NCBI RefSeq assembly: GCF_000429945.1
Contig: NZ_AUCV01000019.1
Location: 54,544 to 118,543, forward strand
Length of the DNA stretch: 64,000 nucleotides
Direction of reading: 5' to 3'
From: Desulfogranum japonicum DSM 18378
Lineage (GTDB): Bacteria > Desulfobacterota > Desulfobulbia > Desulfobulbales > Desulfobulbaceae
The position numbers and the translations under genes are program-made. Below the pieces are notes generated by a model. That model was not told where the DNA came from. It did no database searches and saw only the letters and a program-made list of their open reading frames with translations. Below, piece after piece: positions 29,369 through 37,636 of this stretch. The stretch's first letter is position 1. Each line of letters opens with the position of its first letter.

Positions 29369-30156
29369 ACCAGAGCAGTAAACCCTATATAGTCAGTGAT
29401 CCGTGGGCAAAATTACAACAGTTCACCGATGCGCGCATCGGACTTGGCCGGTGTGGCACCAGTATGCCGACGGAAGAAGTCTTGAAGTTCAAACTCTCCC
29501 ATGCTCAAGCGCGGGATGCTGTCCATCAACCTGTGCAGACGGAGGCTATGGCCAGCAAACTACAGCAAAACGGATTTACACCTCTGGTTCTGCACTCAAG
29601 TGTTCAGGATCGCAGCGAATACTTGACCCGACCGGACAAAGGCAGGAGTTTAAGCCAGAATTCTGTTGATCTCCTCACACATGAACAGACTGGCTATGAT
29701 ATCTGCGTTGTTATCTGTGATGGTCTATCCGCTCCTGCCATCCACGAGAGCGCCCTTGACGTGACCATACATTTTCTCAACATTGTTCGTCAGTCAACCT
29801 TAACAGCCTCTCCGGTCTGTATGGTCACCAATGGTCGTGTAGCCATAGGCGACCAGATAGGCCACCTGCTGCAGGCCAGAATGGTTGTTCTTCTCATTGG
29901 AGAGCGTCCCGGTCTCAGTTCTCCCAACTCCCTTGGTGCGTATCTCACCTATGCACCATTGCCGGGACTTACCGATGAATCGAGAAACTGTATCTCCAAT
30001 ATCAGGAAAGGAGGCATGTCAACCGGGGAAGCTGTACGAAAAATAGCCTACCTGGTTGAAGAGGCTTTTACTTTAAAACACTCAGGAGTTGCTCTCAAAG
30101 ACCGGATGAACAGTGACTATATACCATTGCTCTCTTTTCAATCCAAGGTAATCTGA
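29365..30156 (+). CDS. eutC: Ethanolamine ammonia-lyase, small subunit
   Basis: The 263-residue EutC overlaps eutB by 4 nt (ATGA), indicating translational coupling. It contributes to the cobalamin-binding side of the enzyme. Conserved pieces include TDARIGLGRCGTSMPT near the N-terminus, VVICDGLSAPAIHE in the middle and GERPGLSSPNSLGAYLTY towards the end. It converges on the receiver gene at 30202. Confidence 0.95.
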   Translation: MNQSSKPYIVSDPWAKLQQFTDARIGLGRCGTSMPTEEVLKFKLSHAQARDAVHQPVQTEAMASKLQQNGFTPLVLHSSVQDRSEYLTRPDKGRSLSQNSVDLLTHEQTGYDICVVICDGLSAPAIHESALDVTIHFLNIVRQSTLTASPVCMVTNGRVAIGDQIGHLLQARMVVLLIGERPGLSSPNSLGAYLTYAPLPGLTDESRNCISNIRKGGMSTGEAVRKIAYLVEEAFTLKHSGVALKDRMNSDYIPLLSFQSKVI

Positions 30157-30201
30157 ACCTGCGAATCTTGCTTCGAGTTATTTGGAGGGGTATGCCGGAA
30201 G

Positions 30202-30594
30202 CTATGCTCCTCCAATGCCTCTTCGCTCTTCGGCCTTTGCAACAGCAGCCAAGAGCTCTCCAAAGGTAAACGGTTTGGCAAGGAAATCCAGAACACCTTT
30301 ACGAAAGGATTCTTTCGCTGTCTCCATGGTAGCAAAACCCGTTATGACGATAACCTCGGTTTCCGGCTTCATATCTTTCACCTCAGAGAGAAACTCCATC
30401 CCATCTATGCCTTCCATCTTGAGATCGGTGATAACCAGATCAAAGGGATGTGTACGAAACCTTTCCAGCGCTTCGCTGCTTTTCACAAAAGTTTCAACAT
30501 AATATCCTTTTTGCATGAGAATCGGCTTGAGACGTTTGGTCACAATGGGTTCATCGTCAAGTACCAGAATCCGCAACTGTTCATTGCTTTCCAT
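30202..30594 (-). CDS. Stand-alone response-regulator receiver protein
   Basis: The 130-residue CheY-like domain has all key residues: D13/D14, phospho-acceptor D57, T85 and K107 in LAKPF. There is no output domain. It overlaps the end of the upstream PPDK-like gene by 14 nt, so the two are translationally coupled. The pairing suggests that phosphorylation of this receiver controls, or is controlled by, the PPDK-like partner; that is inference. Confidence 0.93.
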   Translation of the reverse strand: MESNEQLRILVLDDEPIVTKRLKPILMQKGYYVETFVKSSEALERFRTHPFDLVITDLKMEGIDGMEFLSEVKDMKPETEVIVITGFATMETAKESFRKGVLDFLAKPFTFGELLAAVAKAEERRGIGGA

Positions 30595-33181
30595 ATGCTA
30601 CCTCCTCTGCCGGGCTAGACTGCGCCTTGATTTGTGCAAACCGCTCAACATACTGACTCACCAGTGCCTCGTTAACCAGTTTCACATCCAGCTGCCTGGT
30701 AAAGCTGACCAATGCTCCGAGGATACCTATTTTTTCCAGGGTAGCATGCAGAGAAGCGCCTTTTATACGTCCGACGACCAAATCACCTTTACTGGCCACC
30801 ATGAAATCGTGGGCTATCAGTATCTGCCTGATCATGCGTCCGCGACGTGATCGTCTTTTGGGATCAGTCACACCGCCGAAGAATCTAAAATACACGTAAT
30901 TTTCCATTGCTCTCTCCGAACAGATACTGTCGATCATAGAAAAATGATACCCCAATCTCAGGCTCACATTCATATAATCTCCAGCGGTGACAGCCAGGTT
31001 CTGTCCCACAAAGCGAGGATCAGCCGCGTTGGTGGTAAACGTTTTTGTCATGCTAGACATAAAACTCTTCATATCAACTTCCACCGGGGTTCTCTCCCAT
31101 AATCCCTCGATACACATTCCCTTTGCAAAAGCCTGGAGAGGAGCACTTTTCACGCTCTCCAGCGTCAATGGCCCTGAACAGCCTTTCCCGCGGCATAAAC
31201 CAAAATCAATAACTGTCAGATCAAGGGGAATATCCAGCTGTAACGTTCTTGAATGTGTCTTTAAAAAACCGTCATTGGCAAAATTACTTTCAACAAGCAC
31301 TTCAACTGATTTTTCATGCACAAAACGGATAAGATCGTGCAATGTCTTGCAGGATTCAGGCTTAAATGACGAGGCAGCGGGGTCGACCAGGGTAAGCGGA
31401 TTGATTTTCTTTAATAATCTGCGCAGGACACGAAACTCATAGGTTTGCTCGAATGGCTCCTCCACAAATTGATAGTAACACAATTCAGAGAGCAACCCTC
31501 CGTAGACCCTTCGTTCCTTGGCGTCCAGGGTAATTTCCATACCTGTTTTCAGAATCTTGGTAGCCTGTTGGGTATTTATAAGCATGGGAATTCGATATTC
31601 CCTGGCAATGGTCGAAAGGTGGCCGATGGGAGAGCCGATATCTGTAATCACTCCGTTCACGCGTTGCAGCACCCTGGCAAAGCTCGGTGAAGAAAAATGG
31701 GCTACCAGAATCGCCCCCTGGGGAGTAACGTCCAGTTCCTCCTCTGAACGGACATTATGTACAATCCCGATGCCCACACCTTCATGGACCACATCTCCGA
31801 CCCCATCGAGTAACAAAGGGAACCCCTCGCCCAGTTCTGAAAAATCACAAATTAACGTGGGAGCGCTCTGCTCAATGTTCAATAGACGGCTTTGCAAAAT
31901 AACCAGGCTGTTATTTTCATCAATGGCGAATTCAATATCCTGTGGGTGACGAAAGTACTTTTCCAACCGCATGGCTGTATCGACAATTTTCCGTATCTCT
32001 GCTACCTGAAGGCTGGGACGATCACGCAGCCGCGAATTGAGAGCGAGCGTTCTTACGCCGTTACCGTTTTTACGTCTCTTGATGATTGTACTCTTATGAA
32101 CAAGGTCCATGCCAACAATCTCATACGGTGGTTTTCGTGAGACATGGAATTGGTCAGCTGGCTGTTTTCCTCCCACAAGATCGGCTCCAAGACCAAAGGT
32201 AGAGGCTATAAGCAATTGATCCTTCTTGGGTTCAAACGCATTGAGGGAGTATACAACGCCACTGACACGCGCTGCTATCATCTCCTGTACGCCAACGGCC
32301 ATGACAGCCTCTGACTCACGGATATTGTTCCGCCTGCGGTATTCCATGGCACGAGGTGAATACAGACTGGCCACAACCTGCAGGTAGGCGTCACATACTT
32401 CTGAAGGTGTGACATTAAGCAGGCTTTCATATTGCCCTGCAAAAGAATGCTCACTATCCTCACCGATGGCACTGGAACGAACGACAAACCGCAAATCCTC
32501 TTTCCGGTGGGAATGTGAGGAAATAGCCGCAACTGCCCTGGAGATACTTTTACTAATGGATCTGGGGAGGGTCACGCCACAAATAAATTGCTCCAGTTCC
32601 CGGGAAGCATCAACGGTAGGTCTGCCCTCTTCCCACTGCTGCAAAATATTCCGTACCCGTTCACCATTTTCACCCTGGCGAAGAAGCTTATCAAAACAAT
32701 GGGTTGTAATAGCAAAACCGCGGGGCACACGGATATCGAAGAGGCTAGTGAGCACTCCAAGGTTTCCATTCTTGCCGCCGACAAGTGTTGCCAGGGTATC
32801 ATCGATATGTTCATACCCAATGATATCATCGCCTTCCGGAATCACCAATTCCCCACTTAACTCACTGTCAAGATCCGCTCGTATCCTGTTATAGACTGGA
32901 AAGAGGGAATGAAACTTACCCGGAACCATACAGTCGAGATGATAGATCATTGTATAAACAGATTCGGCAACCTTTTCAGTACTTGAGGCAATATAGGTGC
33001 GGTCAAAAACAAACTCTCCGCCCATTTTTGCTCCCATATCAGCCATGATTTCGAGTGCACGGTTATTTTCTTTGATCAATTTGCGAAAATGCTCAAACGT
33101 ATGGGGAAAAGGCAGGGTGGAACGCCGCTCCATAAACTGTAATTTGTTCCAGAAACGCTGCAGGCCTGTTGTGTATTTCAT
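30581..33181 (-). CDS. PPDK/PEP-synthase-like protein with a novel C-terminal domain (paralogue 1)
   Basis: The 866-residue protein has a helical N-terminal region (~1-130), an ATP-grasp domain with good motifs (VVRSSAIGEDSEHSFAGQYE near 230, DIEFAIDEN and LQSR near 425-440), and a swivel domain whose candidate phospho-histidine is in SPIGHLSTIARE (~525). From ~580 to the end, instead of the PEP-binding TIM barrel, there is an unfamiliar domain with DYMNVSLRLGYHFSMID at 735-751, NYVYFRFFGG and GDLVVGRI. The same layout occurs at 39383 and 42037. It should bind ATP and phosphorylate its histidine; the final acceptor is unknown. It is coupled to a receiver gene. Confidence 0.88.
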   Translation of the reverse strand: MKYTTGLQRFWNKLQFMERRSTLPFPHTFEHFRKLIKENNRALEIMADMGAKMGGEFVFDRTYIASSTEKVAESVYTMIYHLDCMVPGKFHSLFPVYNRIRADLDSELSGELVIPEGDDIIGYEHIDDTLATLVGGKNGNLGVLTSLFDIRVPRGFAITTHCFDKLLRQGENGERVRNILQQWEEGRPTVDASRELEQFICGVTLPRSISKSISRAVAAISSHSHRKEDLRFVVRSSAIGEDSEHSFAGQYESLLNVTPSEVCDAYLQVVASLYSPRAMEYRRRNNIRESEAVMAVGVQEMIAARVSGVVYSLNAFEPKKDQLLIASTFGLGADLVGGKQPADQFHVSRKPPYEIVGMDLVHKSTIIKRRKNGNGVRTLALNSRLRDRPSLQVAEIRKIVDTAMRLEKYFRHPQDIEFAIDENNSLVILQSRLLNIEQSAPTLICDFSELGEGFPLLLDGVGDVVHEGVGIGIVHNVRSEEELDVTPQGAILVAHFSSPSFARVLQRVNGVITDIGSPIGHLSTIAREYRIPMLINTQQATKILKTGMEITLDAKERRVYGGLLSELCYYQFVEEPFEQTYEFRVLRRLLKKINPLTLVDPAASSFKPESCKTLHDLIRFVHEKSVEVLVESNFANDGFLKTHSRTLQLDIPLDLTVIDFGLCRGKGCSGPLTLESVKSAPLQAFAKGMCIEGLWERTPVEVDMKSFMSSMTKTFTTNAADPRFVGQNLAVTAGDYMNVSLRLGYHFSMIDSICSERAMENYVYFRFFGGVTDPKRRSRRGRMIRQILIAHDFMVASKGDLVVGRIKGASLHATLEKIGILGALVSFTRQLDVKLVNEALVSQYVERFAQIKAQSSPAEEVAYGKQ

Positions 33182-33242
33182 TCTTTTGCTCTCTTCCCAT
33201 ATACGACCTGAGATAACTGTTCACAGTTCACATGATCTTTCC

Positions 33243-33292
33243 GCAATCAACCTGGCTTACGTATGATCCAATACGTAGTCCAGGTTGATTGC
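33243..33292. repeat. 50-bp near-perfect palindrome between the TIGR02186-like gene and PPDK-like paralogue 1
   Basis: Two 22-nt arms match at 20 positions (GCAATCAACCTGG as the outer core, TACGTAT near the loop) around a 6-nt loop. It lies 110 bp after the stop of the upstream same-strand gene and about 60 bp before the PPDK-like start. The stem is strong enough for a terminator or RNA-processing site, but no T-tract follows on the minus strand. A protein-binding palindrome is also possible. Confidence 0.6.
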
Positions 33293-33401
33293 CAGAACCT
33301 CAGACGACTTGCAAGCACTTATAACTACAGAAGATTTATAATTTTATTCGAATTTCCTGTAAGGAGTTGCCATTTTAAAAAAAAATCATGGGAAATGAGG
33401 A

Positions 33402-34169
33402 TTAATGGGCTCCTCCTCTATCCTTGAATACTATCCCCATAAACAGACCTGCCATAATCGCTATACCAACGGAAAGTACGCCATACAGCAACCCTCTGTT
33501 GAAAGCCATGGAGCTGATAAATTTCGGAAAACCCGTCTCCACGAGCTGCAGTCGAGCAGTCTCCTGGCCGTCAATGGCTCCATCCTTATTCACACGAAGC
33601 ATCTTGACAGTGTACTCGGCCACAGGCATTTTGGCTGGAATATGAATTGTTGCCGAAAACTCTTTGCCACCTTCAGCATTGTCGCTATATTGCATGCCAT
33701 CTGCAATGATGCTGTAAAGAGAGTCACTTTGTTTGAGTTCAACAAAATTCCTGAAGACCTCTTCCTTATTGGAAGGCTTCGGTTCAATATCCACCTGTGG
33801 CAAGAGGGATGAAAATCCCAGGTTCAGTGTTTTCCATCGAGGATCCTGATTTTCCCGCCACGTATTAATGGATTCAGGCAGACACAGCAGGTAAGCACTT
33901 GGTGCGTTAGCGATGGAAATATGGCCCACAGTCATCCATAAAAACCCACCGACCTTCCCCTGTTGCTTTAATTCCACCTCTGCCCCATTACCAATAATCT
34001 GAACGACAGCCTGTTCATCCTTTTGCAAAGCACCCTTTACTACAACATCTTGCCCGTTGTAGGTGGCGGTAATATTAACCTGTTCAGGAGAAATCTGAAT
34101 TGCCATGGCCTGGGAAGAAAAAAACATAAGCAGGCCCATCAGCAGAATCATGCATATTTTCATCTTCAT
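33402..34169 (-). CDS. TIGR02186-like exported/membrane-anchored protein
   Basis: From the ATG at 34169 (MKMKICMILLMGLLMFFSSQAMA, a signal peptide) the protein has 255 residues: an extracytoplasmic beta-rich part beginning IQISPEQVNITATYNGQDVVVKG, and one C-terminal transmembrane helix (~225-247). This matches the uncharacterised TIGR02186 family, commonly found next to TauE/SafE permeases. Here it starts 2 bp after the permease gene. It probably forms a complex with the permease at the membrane; the function is unknown. Confidence 0.8.
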   Translation of the reverse strand: MKMKICMILLMGLLMFFSSQAMAIQISPEQVNITATYNGQDVVVKGALQKDEQAVVQIIGNGAEVELKQQGKVGGFLWMTVGHISIANAPSAYLLCLPESINTWRENQDPRWKTLNLGFSSLLPQVDIEPKPSNKEEVFRNFVELKQSDSLYSIIADGMQYSDNAEGGKEFSATIHIPAKMPVAEYTVKMLRVNKDGAIDGQETARLQLVETGFPKFISSMAFNRGLLYGVLSVGIAIMAGLFMGIVFKDRGGAH

Positions 34170-34171
34170 GG

Positions 34172-35110
34172 TCAGTGGCCTCCAGCATAGGACAGTACTA
34201 CCGATGGCTCCATCAGTAAACTGAACAACATTTTCACCATGACCAGCAGAACAAGACATGCCAGGATGATTTTCAACTGATCGCCCTTCAGCTTTCTACT
34301 GATCCTTGTCCCGAATTGCGCCCCAATGGTTGAACCGAGCAAGAGAAGCAAGGCAAGAACAAAATCTACAGTGTGGTTGGTCTGCGCCTGCATCACAGTA
34401 ACATTGATACAGGTAAAGAGAATTTGAAAAAGGCTGGTACCTACGACAACATGCATAGGCATCCGCAACAGATACACCATGACCGGAACCATAATAAAGC
34501 CCCCGCCAACACCCATAATAGCTGCCAGAACCCCTACAAAAGCACCCAGAACCAATGGCGTCAACGCTGACATGGTTACCCCTGATTTTGTAAACTCGGT
34601 CTGAAAGGGCAAACCAGCCATCATTGTTCCAATTGCCGAAGGCTTCTTTTCAACAGAGACAGCTACGGCAGCTGCGGGGTCATCTTTATCTTTTTTCAAA
34701 GACTGCAGGCTTTCCACAAACATATAACCACCAACACCACCGAGCATGATAACGTAGGTGATATTGATCAAAAAGTCCGCATTTCCCATTGCCCGAAGGA
34801 TTTTGATGAGCTGAACCCCAATGGCGCCGCCACCAATTCCGCCAATCAGCAGCAGGAAACCCATTTTCATATCCACATTGCCAAATCGATAATGTGCCAG
34901 GGTTCCTGAAGTTGAGGCCCCCACTATCTGATTGGAATCCGATGCCGCAGCAACCGTTGGTGGAATACCAAACATAATCAGCAAGGGAGTCATTAAAAAC
35001 CCTCCGCCTACTCCAAAAATTCCGGAGAGCAGCCCAACTACGCCACCTAACCCCAGAATGACAGCAATATTAACGCTGTTCCCTGCAATGGGAAGATACA
35101 TGTGAAACAT
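34172..35110 (-). CDS. TauE/SafE-family (sulfite/organosulfonate exporter-like) permease
   Basis: The 312-residue protein (from MFHMYLPIAG) has about eight helices and the paired TauE/SafE glycine motifs GLLSGIFGVGGGFLMTP (~25-41) and AAIMGVGGGFIMVPVM in the second half. Members export sulfite, sulfoacetate or similar anions or move other thiosulfur compounds. The TIGR02186-like partner and a universal-stress-like gene flank it. Confidence 0.88.
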   Translation of the reverse strand: MFHMYLPIAGNSVNIAVILGLGGVVGLLSGIFGVGGGFLMTPLLIMFGIPPTVAAASDSNQIVGASTSGTLAHYRFGNVDMKMGFLLLIGGIGGGAIGVQLIKILRAMGNADFLINITYVIMLGGVGGYMFVESLQSLKKDKDDPAAAVAVSVEKKPSAIGTMMAGLPFQTEFTKSGVTMSALTPLVLGAFVGVLAAIMGVGGGFIMVPVMVYLLRMPMHVVVGTSLFQILFTCINVTVMQAQTNHTVDFVLALLLLLGSTIGAQFGTRISRKLKGDQLKIILACLVLLVMVKMLFSLLMEPSVVLSYAGGH

Positions 35111-35217
35111 TGAATAGATTCCTCTGGTTGAATTTCTCAAGCAAAATGCAATACACTCGTAACGATCTCCTTTTCAAGAGTGGATCGGTTGCTTTCCTGG
35201 TGAAAGGGCTGCTCCCT

Positions 35218-35625
35218 TCACGAGTTCATGAGCAGTTCCACCTTGCAAATTTTTTCAGTTTGCAGAGTTCGAGCCATTTTCAGCATGGCTTCGGGTGTCG
35301 TTTTTTTCCCATTAACCGACATTTCAAGAATCAGTGTCGAATGAGAATTGCGATAACAAAATCGACGGATCTCTCTGCAAAAGGATCCTTTTACCTGTAC
35401 GTATTCATAGCTGACCTCCTTTTGTTCTGCCTGCTCTCTCCAACGCTGATGTATGATATTTCGATTAATAGGAGGAATGCGGGCTGAAGCCTGTTCCTGC
35501 TCACCAGATACATCAATCTCAAGGATCGTTACGGTTCCCTGAACACGTCTGGCAAGTTGCAACCCATGGATGACCGCCCAGATATTCTTTTCGCCTGCGA
35601 CTACAGGCACTAAAATTTTTTCCAT
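35218..35625 (-). CDS. Universal-stress-protein-like small protein
   Basis: From MEKILVPVVAGEKN the protein has 135 residues with the alpha/beta order of a USP: strand-loop start, a middle variable part, then HSTLILEMSV. The GxxGxxxxG ATP-binding motif of UspA-type ATP binders is not evident, so it probably does not bind ATP. It leads the operon continuing into the TauE/SafE permease. Its start lies almost exactly at the transcription start predicted from the sigma-54-like promoter. Confidence 0.65.
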   Translation of the reverse strand: MEKILVPVVAGEKNIWAVIHGLQLARRVQGTVTILEIDVSGEQEQASARIPPINRNIIHQRWREQAEQKEVSYEYVQVKGSFCREIRRFCYRNSHSTLILEMSVNGKKTTPEAMLKMARTLQTEKICKVELLMNS

Positions 35626-35636
35626 ATTTCTTTCAT

Positions 35637-35652
35637 AGCACAAAACGTGCCT
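35637..35652 (-). promoter_or_regulatory. Sigma-54-like promoter before the stress-protein/TauE operon
   Basis: The minus strand reads AGGCACGTTTTGTGCT. GGCACG is the consensus -24 box and GC follows at the exact 10-nt spacing; only TT of the -12 box is changed (GT). Transcription would start about 12 nt downstream, near 35626, one base from the assigned ATG. Either the mRNA is nearly leaderless, the true start is further in, or the site is fortuitous. Confidence 0.55.
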
Positions 35653-35727
35653 TTCAATTAAACTACTGTTTTTATATGGTTTTAAAGAAAAACAAGGGTA
35701 GGAAAAGAGGAATAAGAAGTAATACGC

Positions 35728-35742
35728 GTTTCAATTTGAAAC
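35728..35742. promoter_or_regulatory. Palindromic activator-site candidate 1
   Basis: GTTTCAATTTGAAAC, a perfect palindrome of 6-bp arms with a 3-bp spacer, about 85 bp upstream of the sigma-54-like promoter, which is a normal position for an enhancer-type activator site. Confidence 0.55.
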
Positions 35743-35914
35743 AGAAAAAGCATGCAGGAAAATGAAGTATCATAATCTTCCTGAAGCTCGGGTGAAGCTG
35801 GAAAAAAGAAACAGCACCACAGGGTGCCTTGATGCGAGAAAAATACAACAGATGGCTGTTACTTTGGTTTCATAACCAGCCAGATATCACAGGAGAGAAG
35901 AACATGGGTGCAGC

Positions 35915-35929
35915 TGTTCATTTTGAAAC
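35915..35929. promoter_or_regulatory. Palindromic activator-site candidate 2
   Basis: TGTTCATTTTGAAAC, the same palindrome with one base missing from the left arm. Confidence 0.4.
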
Positions 35930-36164
35930 ATAGGTAAGAATAAAACACTCTGACGCTATAAGAAAATGAGCATATCAAAAAGTCTATCAGAAACAAAAGA
36001 TATCTTTCGTTGTTCCTGTTGGTTTGTATAGGGCACTATCAAGATAACTGATCTTCCGTGGGGAAATAGAGCAAGATGCCGGTATAAATGGACGAGGAAA
36101 TCTCTTTTCAGAAGTAGCATCTCTATAGCCCTGAAGAACGTAACTGCGAAGAATTTGAGCTCTT

Positions 36165-36179
36165 GTTTCAAAATGAAAC
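36165..36179. promoter_or_regulatory. Palindromic activator-site candidate 3
   Basis: GTTTCAAAATGAAAC, again perfect 6-bp arms and a 3-bp spacer, just downstream of the NtrC-type regulator gene. Confidence 0.5.
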
Positions 36180-36259
36180 CAAAAACCTCAATATAATGTA
36201 TTACGGTTATAACCTACCATCCCTGGATGCAATACTTTTACAGGCACTAAAGATGCAAT

Positions 36260-37636
36260 CTAATTGTCTTCATCATCTAACTTGTGCTGCTTGATCCTTC
36301 TCCACAAGGTTGTGCGAGGTAACCCCAGGATGGCTGCCGCCATTTTCCTGTCACCCCTTGTAAAACGCAATACCCTGGAAATATGCTCTTTTTCTACTTC
36401 AGCAAGCGATTTCAGTATTTGGCTATCGGCTGTTTCAAAACTACAATGTTGAATATCCAGGGGCAAATGCTCCACCTCAACTGTATCCCCTGCACCAAGA
36501 GCCACAGCCCGTTGAATAATATTTTCAAGTTCTCGAATGTTACCGGGGTAATCATAATGGGCCAGTATTTCCATGGCATTCTGTGAAATCTTCTGAACAG
36601 CCTTATTAAATTTTCTATTATATTTCGCAAGAAAATGGCTGATCAGCAGTGGAAGATCTTCTTTTCTATCGCTCAGCGCAGGAAGTTCCAGCACCACAAC
36701 ATTCAAACGAAAAAACAGATCTTCCCTGAATGTACCCTGACTGACCATTTCTTTAAGATCACGATTTGTAGCCGCAATAATTCTGATATTCAAATCCACA
36801 GGAGTGGTGCCGCCTATCCGCAAAATCCTTTTTTCTTCCAACACATGCAGAAGCTTGACTTGCATGGAAAGGTCCATCTCTCCTATCTCATCCAGAAATA
36901 CAGTGCCGTTGTTCCCAGCCTCAAGCAGCCCGATTTTATTCGTAGTTGCTCCGGTATATGCACCTTTTTCATGGCCAAAAAGCTCATTTGCCACCAGTTC
37001 CTCGGCAAAGGCGCCACAATTAAATGCAATAAAAGGTTGCTCGTTTCGGTGACTCAACTGATGTACGGCTTTGGCAACCAGCTGTTTTCCGGTGCCGGTT
37101 TCTCCTTGAATCAAGACATTGCAGTCTAAGGGCGCAATTGTTTTAATGGTTGCGATCAACGTCTCCATTGGTGGAGACTGTCCAAGGATACCACAATCGC
37201 CTTCACTGCATTCCAATTGCTGACGAAGCCAGTCGTTTTCACGCTTGAGAAGAACCTTCTCCTGGATAGCCTGGACAGCCAATAGCAAATCATGGCGTTT
37301 AACGGGCTTCCGCAAATAGTGGCAGGCACCAGTTCTGATGGCATCTACCGCCGAATCGATACTGGAATGTCCTGTTATAATAATGACCTCAATGTCAGGA
37401 GTCGTTCTTTTCAACGCGTCAAGAATTTTCAACCCATCCATGTCCGGCAACTGCAGATCAAGCAAAACAATGTCCACTGTATGATGGGTGACCGTTTCAA
37501 ATACTTCCTGACCAGTATGGCAGACGAAAAGACGATCCACCACCTGTTGAAGAATCCGTTGAACCTGCTTGCAGAAGATCAGATCATCATCTGCAACAAT
37601 CGTGGTTATGCGTTCTCTCCTGTTATGCTGCATCAT
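36260..37636 (-). CDS. NtrC-family sigma-54 response regulator
   Basis: The 458-residue protein has a canonical receiver (acidic pocket at 16-18, phospho-acceptor D60, K110), an AAA+ domain with Walker A GETGTGK at 178-184 and the contact loop as GAYTGA (a tolerated F-to-Y variant), and a Fis-type HTH at the end. It overlaps the upstream histidine kinase by 14 nt, so they are a two-component pair. The palindromes and sigma-54-like promoter directly downstream (35637-36179) are its best candidate targets. Confidence 0.94.
   Translation of the reverse strand: MMQHNRRERITTIVADDDLIFCKQVQRILQQVVDRLFVCHTGQEVFETVTHHTVDIVLLDLQLPDMDGLKILDALKRTTPDIEVIIITGHSSIDSAVDAIRTGACHYLRKPVKRHDLLLAVQAIQEKVLLKRENDWLRQQLECSEGDCGILGQSPPMETLIATIKTIAPLDCNVLIQGETGTGKQLVAKAVHQLSHRNEQPFIAFNCGAFAEELVANELFGHEKGAYTGATTNKIGLLEAGNNGTVFLDEIGEMDLSMQVKLLHVLEEKRILRIGGTTPVDLNIRIIAATNRDLKEMVSQGTFREDLFFRLNVVVLELPALSDRKEDLPLLISHFLAKYNRKFNKAVQKISQNAMEILAHYDYPGNIRELENIIQRAVALGAGDTVEVEHLPLDIQHCSFETADSQILKSLAEVEKEHISRVLRFTRGDRKMAAAILGLPRTTLWRRIKQHKLDDEDN

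Larger units (their letters stand above)
35626..36259. other. Regulatory region with sigma-54 promoter and repeated palindromes
   Basis: No gene is supported in this 630 bp. It holds a sigma-54-like promoter at 35637-35652 and three GTTTCA-N3-TGAAAC-type palindromes at 35728, 35915 and 36165, with a further half-site (GGTTTCATAACC) near 35860. Confidence 0.6.
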
